64,000 bases of DNA, taken from NCBI GenBank assembly GCA_960531495.1, contig OY482847.1, positions 8,630,992 to 8,694,991 on the forward strand, written 5' to 3'. A program made the translations under genes and the position numbers. The stretch is from Zeus faber. Taxonomy: Eukaryota > Chordata > Actinopteri > Zeiformes > Zeidae. The notes under the pieces were generated by a model that made no database searches, was not told where the DNA came from, and was given only the letters and a program-made list of their open reading frames with translations. Shown here piece by piece: positions 23,841-37,629 of this stretch; within the stretch, counting starts at the first letter, position 1; every line of letters begins with the position of its first letter.

Positions 23841-24645
23841 TGGCCGCATGTGCCAGGGAGCAAAGCTTTCCCACATGTTCCCCTCCACGCTGCATTTCAT
23901 ACGGGGAACGCTGTCGTGTCCCTCCACAGTGTTTACCGCGTGGAGCCCAGCCGTGGGAGTGCAGCCCAGCTCCCTCTCCACGCTCGGCCTGCAACGCCTC
24001 TCCTACGGCCGCCATTAATCAGCAACAGAGAACCTCTGTGTCTGCTTCAACGTCTCTCTCTCTCTCTCTCTCTCCCTCTCTCCCTCTCGCCTCTCCTTTC
24101 TCTCGCTCCTCTACGCCCACAGACATGCTGGATGAGGCCATTTTGAAAGAGTTAACAGATGTCGGCTGATTCGCCCCAGGCTCCCTGACATCGCCCAAGT
24201 GATGTATTTGATGTGGAGTTTATTCAGCTCTAATAAACGTATAAAGAATTAGAATAATAATTCACAGATGTACATACACAGATTATATGCCGGGGAACCT
24301 CTTTGAAGCGGACGAGCGAGCCAAGATTAACAGAACCAGGGGAGAAGATGAAAAGGGTTTCGGTTCAGTCCACCGTTAATCAGAGGGGTCAGGATGCACT
24401 AATGCCACAGCTTTATGTTCAGGCACCGACACAGACGGCCTTTGTTCTCATCACAGGTTCCGTTTCCCTGGGAGAAGCTTGAACAATAGGCTGCCAACGT
24501 CACAATTGTTGTCCAAAACATGAGCACGTCGACGATCATCTTCCTTTTTCTTTCTTCATTCTACGCTTGCTGCTTAATTGCGTTATTATCGAAACAACGG
24601 AACTGAAGAGAAACCAACAAAACGTTCTAAAAAAAACCACACAGA

Positions 24646-24651
24646 CACACA

Positions 24652-24689
<38 letters not shown>
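24646..24689. repeat. (CA)n microsatellite
   Basis: CA repeat preceded by CAGA-type interruptions. Confidence 0.9.
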
Positions 24690-24691
<2 letters not shown>

Positions 24692-26139
24692 AGAAAAGAA
24701 TGAGGTGTAACATTCTGATCACGGAAAAAAAAAATAAAAGGAATTACTTTCAAAACAAACAACTTCCATTTGGTTCACAACTAAAGAACAACAAATCTCT
24801 AAAATGGCCAGTTGCAGAGCATCTTAATACCCACATAAACCATAAAAACAGCTCCACAGCTCCATGGCAATGCATAGCAACCGTGCAGAATTTCAGTCAA
24901 GGAGAAAGAAGGCAAAAAAACACCTTATTACTTCTAACTCCTGCAAGCCATTTTGGTCTCCAAAGGTTTTAGAGCGCCGCGGGCCATGTGTCTGCAGTGT
25001 TTCGGGAAATGACTTGCCTTCGCACGAACACTGCTATGTTCTGCAGCACTGCTGCCCCCAGCATCCCCGCTCAATTTCTGTTTAACCCCTTCCTGCCTTC
25101 CCTCACACTGACTCACTGCAACAGAGAGCTTACACACAGCACAATACTGTCACTTTGTTCAGCCTCCCACAAACCAAGGCAAATCAGACCAGCTTTTTCA
25201 CGAGCTCACACATTAACTCCTCTGTCTAATTTGGCTACTTAAGCATGTGATGGCTCTTAACAAACATGGCGCAGGGGAAGGAGCAAGGTTATGTGGGGCG
25301 GATAGAGATGAGGGAGGAGAGAGACCCTTAGCCGTTCCAGTCGATCTACTACGATGTGCGACACAGTTTGCACACTTGAGTGTGTATCAACGGTGGATTA
25401 AATCTGCAAACTCGTTGACACAACACATAATTAAAACATCTCGCTCCGGGTCAGGAATTTTCTAATTAGCAGTGTACTGACAAAGCTGCAATTCCATCGC
25501 CTTGAGTTTCCAAGTCCACAGGTTACTGCTAAGATGAAAGCTGACCCCGGAGCTCTGTACCGCGGGGCCGCTCACACAATTCCTCAGAAGACAGTCACAG
25601 GGTCACCGAGCTAAACCGTGTGCAGCACCCGGAACCTTCCTCCCAAACAAAGAGCTTCAAAACTTCCCTGCCTGGAAACAGTCTTGCCTTTTTCCCCTGC
25701 CTCTCTCTCTCTCTCTCTCTCTAAACCTGAGAGGAACAAAAGATTGTGCGAAGGCGACCGAGGGAAGGTAAAAAAAAAACAAAAAAAACATTGTATCGTT
25801 TGAAAATGTTCCATCAAAATGCTCTGAGCTCGCTTTGCCCAATAACTCGCTCAACTCCACATCATGAGCTGCAACCTCGCGACGCCGGCCGCAGATTTCC
25901 AGACGCTCGGGTCGTTTTTTTTTTAACGACACTTTCTTTTGCTTCACGTTTCGGCGTCTCGCTGGAGACGCTGGTGTCGCAGCGCGGCAGCCAATGCTGT
26001 CGCAGCCCGACGAGCCGGCGATACTCGTTTTGCGATTGTTTTGATTTATAATGCACTTCTGTTTGTCTGAATATGTTATTACCCAATCAATAATCTGACA
26101 AACAATGTGTTCAGCTTCTTTCCTCCCGTTAATGTTTTC

Positions 26140-26960
26140 CATTTAGAGACAGCGACTGCAGACAACAGCGACAGCTTGCCCGATAACCTGGACAATTAAT
26201 GGAGGCCAAGTATCTTTGGCTACTCGTAAACTATCAGAAGTAGAACTTTTCCACCATTAAATATTTAAGGCGTTTCATATATAAAATGAACCCAATTAGA
26301 GATAAAATGGGAGAAGTGTAATGAGTCTCAAGTCAGAACTACTCGCTAATGAGCCCTTGTTGGTTTTGCACACTTTACTTTCAATGGTGTGGCGCTGTCA
26401 TTTCTGCCGGTTTTTAATTTTTAATTCACGCTGAATGAGAGGGTGGTGACTGAGTTAATAATCGCGGCACCGGGGTGTTTTGTAGCCCATGGATAGCCGG
26501 AAGAAGCCGCCAAATGAGCCTCGTGGTCCGGCCCCTTTGATGTCTTTCGCGAGAAGGAAGGTTCCCAAACAGGAACAACCGGTTAGAGAAACCCAATCAG
26601 CGCGGAGCTCCGTCGAACCTAAATGACCACACTAAAGGGAGCGCATCCCGCAAATGGCCTCATTAGGGGGAAGTAGAAGGCGCGCGAAAAAAAAAAATCA
26701 CGTCGGACTGAATAGCGCCGCGCCGCCGTGCACGGGGGCCGAAAGGCGGCAGCCCTCAACCGTCACTCTGCTCGCGGATCCCGGTGTGAGCGGTGACACA
26801 TTTCCCTCACAAGAAAGGAGACGTACCGAGGGGCCAGATATGCAGATGGGAGGGGGGGGTTGAGGGGAGCATTAACAGCGGAGGTTCCCACTCAGAATGG
26901 GCGCTTGATCTCAAACTGACATAAATGGGGCCGTTTTTGACATCATTTAGCCTTCACAGG
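26140..26960. promoter_or_regulatory. Possible conserved non-coding cluster
   Basis: Long unique, repeat-poor stretch with many homeodomain-type motifs (GACAATTAATGG, CCAATTAGAG, CGCTAATGAG, GAGTTAATAATCG). A short A-run and a GC-rich part lie around 26650-26870. Inferred from character only. Confidence 0.3.
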
Positions 26961-28959
26961 ATACGCTCTGGCACCGTTGTTAAGGGTCCCCGTGCACCTG
27001 CCGTGATATGACGCCTGCTAAGTGCGAGAGGCGGGAGGGTGGCTGTCTGAAGAGGAGGTCTGATTTAATTCCAGCCTCTTCTGGGGAAAGAGCAGAACCT
27101 CATGTTTTATATAGATGGCCCAGAAAGAGGAGCAAAGGAGACGTCTCTCTCTCTCTCTCATTCTTTATTTTTTTTTGTTAGGGAAGAGATGTTCCTGTCA
27201 CTCTTCGTGACCCCAAGTGTCGTGGATCCTCATTCAACGAGCTGTCGGGGGAGGCGAGGCGGGGCGGGGCGGGGCGGGGCGGCGTGGTGAGACGGATCTA
27301 GATTGCTGCATGTTTGAAGACCGTTTGAAATGAAATGTTTCCCTCTCTGGATAAATTCATAATTAAGGCAGGGAGTTCAATCTGATATTTATTCTGCCTT
27401 ATTTTTTATAACACTACATGACTACTATTTTGACTAAAACTCCCTGTACTATTTCTACAAGTAATAGAAATACTACACTAATGCTCACAAAACTTGCATT
27501 GTTGAAAGTAAAAGGATGCATTTAAACCAATCCGGCTGATTTGGAGGGGTGGGGGTGATAGCGTAGTTTGCCATGTTCCACTGCGTTTAATGGGGTTTGC
27601 TATTATTCCCCACAATGCAGCATGGGGGTTTTCCACCTGGAGGCCCTACTTCCTCCTATCAGGCTCCAGCTCCTTCGGCCGGAAGGCTTCTCCACTACCT
27701 GCACGGTGTTCTGGCAACCTGCTCCATTACACCGCAAACTGCAGCATGGCTTCCCAGACAGCTGTGTGTGTGTATGTGTAAGACTTCTATCTACATATTG
27801 ACTCGCTTTAAATCCACACCCTTGTCTTCCATAATAATTACACATCTTGTAAAAGGAAGTGCTCCATTCTTCCTACACCTGAGGCGGGCGGCTGCGAGGC
27901 TTGCCCCGGCGGCGCCCAGCAAACACACCTCCGGCGCTGCCTGGTATCCAAACAGCTTCAGAACACACCCAAAGCCATCTACAGCATTGTTTCCTGGTGA
28001 AACGGCGGCTTCCTGTTAAGACTTGGGAGTGCGACGGAAGCCGCCGTTGCAAGCGCGGCGTGACGCAACGCTCCAACACGCCTCGGAAACGAAGCAGTCG
28101 GGATAGACCGGACCGCCGAGAACGACGGCGAGCGACCGTCACGTGGACCTTGCACACACGGGTAGGACCACACGCACGTACAAAGTGGAGAGTGGTGTCA
28201 CCGGCCGACCCAGGAGGTATGTTTACATCTTGCGGCTCTCTCTACCTTACTGTGTTTGTGTATATTATGGCTTTGCAAAGGCTACGCCGGGGCCTTTCAG
28301 CCAAGCCACATCTATTGCTCGGAGCCGCCACGACATGTAATCAGCCTCCGCTGACGCAGGCTGCCGAGGCCAAATCGGGCTACTCAACTCTCACAAAGTT
28401 CTATAAGTGGCGGTCGTTCATTAGTCCAACAAATACATAATTTATGCAATCTAAAAAATACATGTGATCGTGAATCAAAAAGGGGAATGAGAGACGCGGG
28501 ACCACTGCGTTTCTCTGGCACTGCCAATCCTTTGTTTCAGGAGACGCGATTATGGGTCAAAAGCTGGCCTGCCGCCCTGTCTAACCATGTGCAACCGCGG
28601 CATAGTTGTTCTGTTGCTCATAGAATAACAGGCAAAGCCAAAGCCGGGCCTGGTAACACTTTCTGAAAGAGCATCATTTACTTTATTTTCTTTTCTCTCT
28701 CTAAGACTATAAAGTCTTACTTTGGAATTAAATATGTTTTCTTGCGAGTTAACAGCTAACAGTGATTTATTATGTTGATACAAGTAAGTCTATCCTCAAA
28801 AAAATTGCTTTGGTTTATTTCATCAACATTAAAAAAAATAAAAATAAAACATTCCTCCAGTGACTGTATGTGTCCGAGCCAGGAGTTGTTTCTCCATTCA
28901 TTCAGGACACAAAACACTGACGCGCACGTGCGTCTAAATTCGCTCTGGATTCTGATTAT

Positions 28960-29290
28960 TTGTCAAAAACGCTTTAATTTCACAGTAAATTGGGCCTCCT
29001 AATTAGCAAAGGATGTCTAATTCCCTTTGCAGTCAGTGTGCTAAATGGTAGAGCTCCAGCAAGCGGATGCCGTTCCTTTAAGCTCAGCAGAGACTCCCAG
29101 CACCAGCCCAGCTCCACTGTACATTACGCAGCCAATGATCAATTCTAAATCTTAATTAGGGAAACAACAAATAGGCAGGGGAACTAAATGAACTGTGTAC
29201 CTTGTCAAACAGCTGGCTGAATATATTTATGGAGATCCACATTAAATTTAATGACTCGGGCAATTAAGTGTAGACCCCTGTGTAATCTCC
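28960..29290. promoter_or_regulatory. Likely conserved non-coding element
   Basis: Dense homeodomain-type core motifs (CCTAATTAGC, TCTTAATTAGGG, GGGCAATTAAG, ATTAAATTTAATG) plus CCAATGATCAATT, in unique sequence with no simple repeats. This is one of the best enhancer candidates in the window, by sequence character. Confidence 0.35.
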
Positions 29291-29779
29291 GAGGGACACG
29301 GAGGGGCCAGAGAGGCAGGCACCGGGGCCACAGACCTAATGGAAAACAGCTGACAAATATTTGTTGTCCCCAGAGAGCCGAAATCCAGCCTCAGCAGCTG
29401 GGGAAACCTTGTGTGCGATAATATAGATGTCATACGAGTCGCAATCCCCCGTGTGCTTCAATTTCACTCTTTTTCTGTCCTGGAAATCGCAGATCTGACG
29501 CTCCAATGAGAATCTCTCAAGCACCCCCCCCGCCCCCCCTTGCCGCTTTGAAGAGTCTTTATCCCCAATTAACGATGGGAGATGTTCTGTGAAAACAACA
29601 CGGAAAAATCAGAGAGGCGATCCGAAACGAGTCTTTATTATCAGAGCCATCTTCTTCACGGCCATCCGTTCCCAACTTTTTTTTTTTTTTTTTTTCCCCC
29701 TTAAATTGGTCAAATGGAAAGCAGCGCGAAGCGAAAGAAAAAAAAATAATAAAACTGAGCTGAAAAGTGCGACTTGGAT

Positions 29780-30070
29780 TTAATATTTTATAATTGCCAA
29801 GGGACATTCCAAGATCAATGAATTTTTGCCCGGGACGCACATCAGAAAGAGATGTACTTCAGTCTTTTTAGGGAACATTGGTCTATTTAATTCAAGTGTC
29901 TGATGCATGTGAAATATGCCTTCCATGGCCTCTTTCTTTTCCCCCGGGCGAGGCTGAAGGCAGACATTACCACTTTTAATGGGCCGCCATGAGAACAGGC
30001 AAGTCAGCCAATAACCCATCCTCACTAATGGATCGCCTTGTTTATTCTCCTGCACCATTTTCACAAGCCT
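29780..30070. promoter_or_regulatory. Possible conserved non-coding element
   Basis: Unique block including ATAATTGCCAAGGGACATTCC, GTGAAATATGCC and CTTTTAATGGGCCGCCATG; no repeats and no coding signature. Confidence 0.3.
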
Positions 30071-33000
30071 ATTTTGGTTCTGTGTTTTTTGGGCAAAAAG
30101 ATAAATGACATTGCATCTCAATAACATATATTTATATGTGTTACAACAAAACCTTGACAAAAAAAAAAAAAAAGCCAAATCAAGCACAGTATTACCAGGG
30201 CTGTATATTTAAATGGACCGTCACTATGATTTATTGGGGTTGGGGGTAGGTTCAGGTTAAGAAAGGTACAGTATGTCTCCTGGAAAGGCTCACGTCTTTG
30301 CTAATGTACTATTTAAAAAAAAAATAAACAGATGAAGAATATGTAATTCATTACCTGATAAAACCACGGAAATTTGAACAGAAAATAACAACACATTGTA
30401 GAATGACATGGGTTTTTTTTAGTTTTTTTTTATCCAACACAGTTATTTACCATTTGGAACACAACACAACTGAAGGAAAAACACCATCTCATTTTACATA
30501 AATATATTCTCATTTCTATGCATCTATGCTAAGGAGCTTGATAATGTTATGAATCATTATTTTAGTAAAACTATAAAAGCCATTATGAAACAGTAATCAT
30601 AGTAGTAGAAGTAGTAGTTGTTGTTGTTGTAGTAGTAGTCAAGTCCTCCACACTCCGCAATTCATTCATTAATTGATTCCCTCAATAGTTTGATGTGGAA
30701 CTTGTTTCTTAATGCATTGACCTACGGGGTGAGAGAGAACATGTAGATGGTCCATATGTCAGTAGGCTCCAACTTAAAAGTTCACCCTTCTTATATAGTG
30801 AATGCACTGCTTGCACATATAGAACCCTCTCGGTGAATAATTAGTAGTGCTACAGGATCAATGTACTGTAGTGGAGTAACAATATATTTGCTTTGAAATG
30901 CAGCAGAAAAGTACCCTAAAACGGAATGCATCAAGCCAAGTGCAATTTGTTTTCAAGTCAAATTCTCGACTCGAGGTACGTTGCTGCAAAGGGCAGCTGT
31001 TTACAACCAGTCATTTACTGATACTTTTCAAAATAGTCTGCTTGCACATGCTACTAGTCCATTCGCTATAACATCACAGCACTGTTAAATCCTTCCGATG
31101 TGACACCAAACTCCTCCTCGAGTGCACAGTCGGTCAAATGCAATCCTTCCACCGCCGCGGACAGCAGCCTTGCACTCTCCAGACAGGTGTATTGGCTAAT
31201 CAGGCTCCTAGATGCCGAAATTCCATTAGACTCTGGCTGCAGTGCCTGCATCTGCTAACAATATGCGGCCCTTCTTTTTAATCAGGCCTTCGACAACAGT
31301 CTGAAAGTCTGAAAACATAAACACACTGATTTAATGTGAATCTCCGATGCACAAGAGTCACGTAGAGAAACTCGCTCAAAGCGACAGGCTTCCCATTTGC
31401 AAGAAAACACAGGTCATACGCCCCCGAATGATCAAACCATGTTTGAACATTTAAAAAATATCGAGATATGCTATCGAGCAGTGCCTTGAAATTGCATTAT
31501 TTAGTACAGTCTGTAGTTTTAAGGCAAGCTCTGCCTCAGGACGCAACCCGAACGCTTCCACGATGGAAAGTTCTGAATCAGACATTAAGAGTGGAAACTC
31601 AATCCACCCTTAATGTTGGAGCTTTGCTATGATATCCGGTTCGAGCTTTCTGCCTACTCAATACATATCAACACCTCCCGTCTGCCCTCCATTGCATTCT
31701 TTTGCCCCCCTGCTAGCACGTAATGAAAGTTCCTTCTCCACCTTTTTTTGCCTCCTTCCCTTTCCCCGGGCTCGAACCTTTACAGCTGACAGAAAACAAC
31801 ACAGTCAAAAGGGGGAAAAAAAAACACATTTTTAATAAAAAGCGACAACAAAACTCGGCGCCGCTGCACAAACCAATCACGGCTAATTCTAACGGTGTTG
31901 TAGGAGGGCCTATAAATAACTGCGGTAAGTCACACCAGGGCACAGCGGTTTCTGATGCCAGCCATAGGGGACGGAACTCACCGGGAACGCTGGGGCCCCA
32001 CCACATACATTTCGTGGGGGCTTCGCGCCAACAGCTTCATTAGCGACGTGCGCACTCTCCCACCATCAATTCAAATGAATGCATTCTCACATGCCTCCGA
32101 CTCGGAGTTTCAGGCCCAGAGCTCCGAGCTCTCCCCTGGATGGGGGGGGGGGCTGAGGAAGCAGGGACCGAGGCGTTTTCTTCGCCCGTCTCCGCGAGCG
32201 GCGGAGGCGTAGGACGAGGAGAGTGGGTTTGCACAGAGCGGCGTAGCACAGCGAGGGGCCCGGGACGTGGGGCTGTCCCCGTGTCCCTGGCCAGCAGGCT
32301 AGGAGACAGGCTGCATCGCCCCGTTTCTGTAGCACCGCGGCGGAGGGGGGCGGCGTGGGGGAGGGGGACACCAGCAAATTTCATTCTTCAGAAATTTAAT
32401 TATATCAAGATTAACAAGGGAGGTAATTAATTTCTTTAAGATGGGTATCTTTTTTTAGTGCCCGGGGCTTAACTTTGTTGTCAAAACTGTATATTTAACC
32501 ATTATTTCAGGGCAAAGTTTTAAAGGCAGAAACAAGGAGGATCGCTACTTCATCATGAATATGGAAATATAGCAGTTTCTTCACTAAACGATAATTTTAC
32601 AATATTAACACCAATGCACACATTTATATATACATATATAGAAATGTAAAATCTGCCGCAGAAGACAATTTAAAAGGTTTGCTGAATTTATAACGAGACA
32701 TACCGCAATTGTTGGAAATGTTTTTCAGCTTGGACCAGCTTTCCGGCATTCCTTTCTATTAGCCAGGAAGAGTCATTGCAGCATAGAGGCCAAACTAATA
32801 ACCGTCTCCAGTTCCTGTTCTTTTTCTGGATTCCAACGCTGAAAGAGTCGGTCACTGGGCCAAGCACCAGGCCAGCCAGGACTTCACACTGCATTTCAAA
32901 TGCCCTACTTCTTATCCCAGGTCCTCCATACACAAAGCCACAGATAAACCACGTGCACATGCAAGTATTGCAAATGCGGCTGCAACTGGTGGGTTTAGGT

Positions 33001-33099
33001 TGTTTTGTGAAGCTATAAAGGAGATCTGAAAATGTGCACTTTGATTTGTGCAATGAGTTGCAGAGACGCCGAATAGTTGGTTCCTAAATTGCAGGTGCA

Positions 33100-33450
33100 T
33101 CGGTGGCAAAACAAACGCACAATTATTCAGTGCGTGACGGGCCAATCGCAAATCACGACAGCACACGGCAAACATGGACAAACCGCCTCAGCAAAGAGGA
33201 TCAGCGGTCAAAGATCACGGACAAAGAAAGACAGACCCTGGCGTGGATAAATACCACAGAAGTAGCCTCGGAAATGACCACAGAACTGAATCCACACCTT
33301 TGTGAACCAGTCTCAACAAAAGGTACACGTTGTGAGCTTCACAAAGTAAAACTTGCTTCTCATGGTGTTCCCATTTTCCAGGAGCACTTTGCCCTCCATA
33401 CACACCGTGTTAAACAACTCTGGAGTGAGTGCAAGGTAGACCCAGGAGAA
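33100..33450 (+). pseudogene. Tc1/mariner transposase remnant (N-terminal DNA-binding part)
   Basis: The plus-strand reading at about 33190-33440 contains KITDKERQTLAWI, then SEMTTELNPHL, PVSTKGTRCELHKVKL and SHGV. This parallels the second helix-turn-helix region of fish Tc1-like transposases, where a pattern of SELN.HL..PVSTKTVRRELHK is usual. The catalytic DDE/D domain is absent; after about 33440 the sequence becomes unrelated and then an AT repeat. No terminal inverted repeats were found. It is a dead fragment in the intron. Confidence 0.6.
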
Positions 33451-33487
33451 TCTACAGAAGGTGCATACATTTTATTATATATTGTGC

Positions 33488-33489
<2 letters not shown>

Positions 33490-33520
<31 letters not shown>
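33490..33520. repeat. (TA)n microsatellite
   Basis: Short TA tract at the right edge of the Tc1 remnant. Confidence 0.9.
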
Positions 33521-33522
<2 letters not shown>

Positions 33523-34610
33523 CACTGTGTACAGCTACATAATATAATTTTTAACAAATACATTGACTACAGTATGTAAGTACTATGAATATTATATCCA
33601 ATTTTATTAAAATTCACATTTGCATAAACATATTGTTGGTGTACTAGTGATTTTCATATTCACTATCAGGATTTAGCATTTAGAATGTCATTTTCAGTTC
33701 GAACTTTCGTTGATTCTTGTCGAGAGCATCATGTTTTCATGATTTTTCTTTTTAATCACTATTTGAAAAAATCCCGGCTGTCATCTGTCAACAGTAATAG
33801 AATCTGTTTTGTTTCTCCGTTGTTCTAATGGGTTAATAGTTACCATCCCAATAGCACATCCATAAGCACTGTTTAAGCTGTTGGGACCCAAAATGGCCGC
33901 AGACCTTTTTCTGGGATTACTGCCATTTCACTGGAAGGGTAATATGGGGTCCGGGACACGGCATTTCGTTTGGCTCTCAAGCCAAGACTTTCGAAATTTG
34001 TGAGTTATTTGGTTAACGCAGGACAACTCTAAACCACGGTCAATCCTTACCGTATACTTAAAAATCTTCCAATTTATTCCCACAAATATCCTCTCACTCG
34101 TGGGTCCTGGTAACCAGCAGTTCTGAAATATTTATTTTGCACAACATTAATGTAGTTAAATTGAATTGTAATCGTTGGGGAAGTAAAGTCTGATGCCTTT
34201 GCGTCGTGAACTACGGCCAGTTTGTAGTATTTCTTGTCGAGGTTTATGTAGGACAAAGGAACATTTGACATATGTCACGACAAAGGTTGATGTGCTCGAC
34301 TGGACAGGGGGTCATCTCAGGTTAACTACTGCACATCAATTTATGTTGATGGCTCAAGGAAATAATCAAACCATTACAATTCAATATGGCCAAACAGGCG
34401 GTGTAGTCGGCTAAATGAAGGCAGGTTTTTTGCCTCGTCTTGAGACTGATACCAGCGATTATGCAGGCGTGTATTTGTAATTCATCACCTCACACTATGA
34501 CTAGCAGTAAGCATTATGCATTGTGACTAGATTAGTATAAGTAATAGTGATGCTCTTGTCTCTTTTTTTATTCATTTTAGAAATAAAAAAAGATTTAGCA
34601 AAATAACTTG

Positions 34611-34641
34611 TGTGTGTGTGTGAGAGAGAGGGAGAGGGAGA

Positions 34642-34694
<53 letters not shown>

Positions 34695-34788
34695 ATAACA
34701 TAGAATAACATAGATAGAAATAAAAAGAAAGACCTTGAGAGGACCAGTATTTAAAGACAAAGAGACATAAACGGAAAAGGGATGAGAG

Positions 34789-34832
<44 letters not shown>
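34611..34832. repeat. (GT)n then two (GA)n tracts
   Basis: A short GT tract passes into GA-rich repeat (34621-34691), then a unique A-rich gap, then a perfect GA tract (34793-34832). Confidence 0.92.
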
Positions 34833-34834
<2 letters not shown>

Positions 34835-36913
34835 GGAGGGTAGGTGCATGAGGTGGTGGAAGAGTAGAAGAGTTGGGCCAGGGTCCCGGAGAGGTGAGGC
34901 TCATGCAGAAGCCACAGGAGATGAGCAGGTGCCCTGCAGCCATGCACTGTCACAAGCTACAGCAGCCAATTACCTCGATTCGGGCTGACGGCCTACAGAA
35001 CTTAGGTAACAACATGACATCTGCATGGGGCAAGACTATGCCTACACACAACTGCCATTTTATCGACTATACATTGATGGAGAGTCTTCCTAAATTGTAT
35101 CAAACTGGTCATCATCTTCGAACCAAGAAGTAAAACAGTGCAATTGAGAGTTCCTCACTAGGTCTTCAGAGTCAAAAAAAAAGCTTCCAGCACCTCGGAA
35201 ATATTACGCTCAACGTGTGTTCACATGTGATTGCGAAGCTTGACTATTGCCGATTCTCTTTTTGAAAGGAGACTGGACAGTCACTGGACACACTGCTCCG
35301 GAGGCCACGGACGTAGGACAAGAAAAATGAAAACAAATCAGTTGAAGGAGTTGAAGAAGACGGGATACTTTGAGGGCGAAGAAAACCCAGATATTGAAAA
35401 AAAACAAAAAAAAAAACCCGGGGACACAGAGCTCAAGAACTTCAAGATCAACGGCTGTTTGTGCACATGAATGTGTCATTCTGCTTAAGACTTGGTCCAG
35501 ATTTTCGAGTTGCTTCGGGCCCGACCAGTATGTGCCGCCTAGATGGGATGATGCAGACAGTAACATAACATTACAGATGATTATGCAGTAATTAGCGGCA
35601 TCCTAATGTTCCAGTGCTCTTATGGACATTACAAATGCTGCAGAGGCATTCTGAAACATTCAAAACTTACAACCCATAATAACCATTACTCAGAACGATC
35701 ATCCTCTGCACCGTGCAAAGCGTGCTGGCAAAGTGCACCACGTTCCAGCTCTAAGAGCGCGTGGCGCTGGGCCAAGCGGCCCCGTATAACCAATCCCGAA
35801 GACTCCCCTCCCTCCCCGTCGCGCGCTCGCTGGAAAATACCGAATCGCCCTGAGACGCAGAAGTCAAACTAATATCGCACTCTTCTTGACATCACACAAC
35901 CGACAGCAGCCTCTCCGTGCCCTCTTTATTCAAGTTTATGCGGCATGTGGAGGGGAAGAAAAAACCCACACAGGAGTGTTCATGCTTCATTTCAGCAGGA
36001 GTCATGTATTCATATGGGCTCTGATTCAGGCCCTACGCCACATTACCCTCATTATAAGAATAAGATTAATCCACAACAAAGCAAAGGGTTAATAACAGGG
36101 GTCAATGCCAGTGTGGCACTCCAGACCAATCAGGGGTCTCCATCTTAACCGTAAAAGTAGAGTTCTTTGGACAGGCTGTAAAGTCGCTTTTCCATCGCCT
36201 AACACGGCACGGCACGGCACGCGAGAAGCAATATGACCCCGACCGAGTTCCCCCGGTGTCATTTATCCAACAACAAGTCGGGGAGTTTTCTCTTTGTTTC
36301 TTTTTACTTCAGCAAAAGTTACAAAATTGGACCACAGTGTGGACAGTACATCTCAAAACATTACATATAAAATAGTGTTTTCATTAAAACGAAACGGCGG
36401 TGAAGTTATCGGAGCGCGTGGCGAGTATGCTACACGACCAGGATGTTGTGCGTTCTCGGCCACGCGACGGTAACGTAGCAAGGACCGAAAAGCGACCACG
36501 GGGGAGCTCGGAAGCTGCGCTTTAGTTCTTCGTTGATTTACTGACGATTGCAACTGACCAAATCAAAGGCGTCTGGTACCGTTCAGCTCCGCCCGTGCGG
36601 CCCCGTTCGGTACGCTTGACGCGCAGGCCAGACCAGGAGCTGAAGGGGGCGCGGGTACGTCGGCACAGCACGGCAAAAAATAAAAACACGAAACGCATCA
36701 GGTTCACGGGTTTCCGGCAGGGGCTGTGGAGAAATGCCGCGAGAGCCATACGGATTAGAAGTAGAGTCCACCTCCGAGGCACACCAGTTCAGACCAAAAC
36801 CAGAAAGGCAGGAGGAGGAGGAGGAGGAGGAGGGGGAAGCATGTTGGGGAAAGTGTTAGAAGGAGGAGGAGGAGGAGGGAGAAAGAGGTTTGTGGTACTT
36901 TGTCTCTTTCATT

Positions 36914-37165
36914 ACCAGGGAGCAGGCCTTTTTTCCTAACCAAATAATCCCCCAATTCCCACCGGACACAAGTCTTGGGCAGGGAACGGGGGGGAAAAAA
37001 AACAAAAAACCATGAGAGGAGAATGGAGGAAGTTGGAGGGGGGGGGGGGGGGGGGAGGCAGAGGAAGGCGGCTATTAGTTTGTACCGAGCGGTACACTCT
37101 CAACGCCAGGGAGCAGCCCCGTCTCCTTAACTAAACACAATCCCCATTGGACGATTGGGTCCGGG
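36914..37165. repeat. Diverged duplicated block
   Basis: 36914-36975 and 37106-37165 share CCAGGGAGCAG, CTCCTTAACTAAA/TTCCTAACCAAAT, CCCCA.T and a GGAC..G end in the same order, about 192 bases apart. A G-run (about 37039-37055) lies between them. Confidence 0.45.
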
Positions 37166-37629
37166 GATATCACAGGAGGAGATAGTGATGCAGTGGGCGA
37201 AGAAAGGCAGAGAGGGAGTGGCCAACATCTCACTGTTCATGTATGACTATCGTGCAGCCGATCTCTGTGGTCTTATCCAAACAGCCCGGCGTGTCCTGCA
37301 GCCGCCCTGGAGCCGCACGCCACCTCTCCTCCAGCACCGGGGCCCCCGCCGCGACCGGCCCCACCCACGCCCCGCCAGCGCTCCGGACCCGCTGCCCGTT
37401 TGCGCGGCCCAGGACCTGGCCGTCTGCTCCCCCGGGGCGGGCTCGCTGGGAGGGGACGCAGGAGGTGGAGGAGTGGGAGGAGGAGGAGGAGGAGGAGGAG
37501 GCAGAGAAGAAAAGCGCATGAGAGGAGGACAGAGGGGAGGTTGGCGGGGGAGAAAGGCAAGGGTAAAAGACACTGCACACTCCCGAGTTGGGATTGATTT
37601 ACTTCATTAACCAAGATTACAAGTTTAAC

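Noticed and set aside
27901..28440. 179-residue plus-strand open frame in CpG-rich intron
   Set aside because: Arg/Pro-rich, no family resemblance and no splice context; more likely chance, though a conservation check would settle it.
34074..34271. Minus-strand frame with PLSYINLDKKYYKLAVVHD
   Set aside because: Reads like protein but has no family I recognise, no clear splice sites and a stop directly upstream.
37243..37520. GC-rich plus-strand stretch after TGTCCTGCAG as an exon
   Set aside because: All frames are Pro/Ala/Arg-rich with no conserved motif, and a (GGA)n tract follows.
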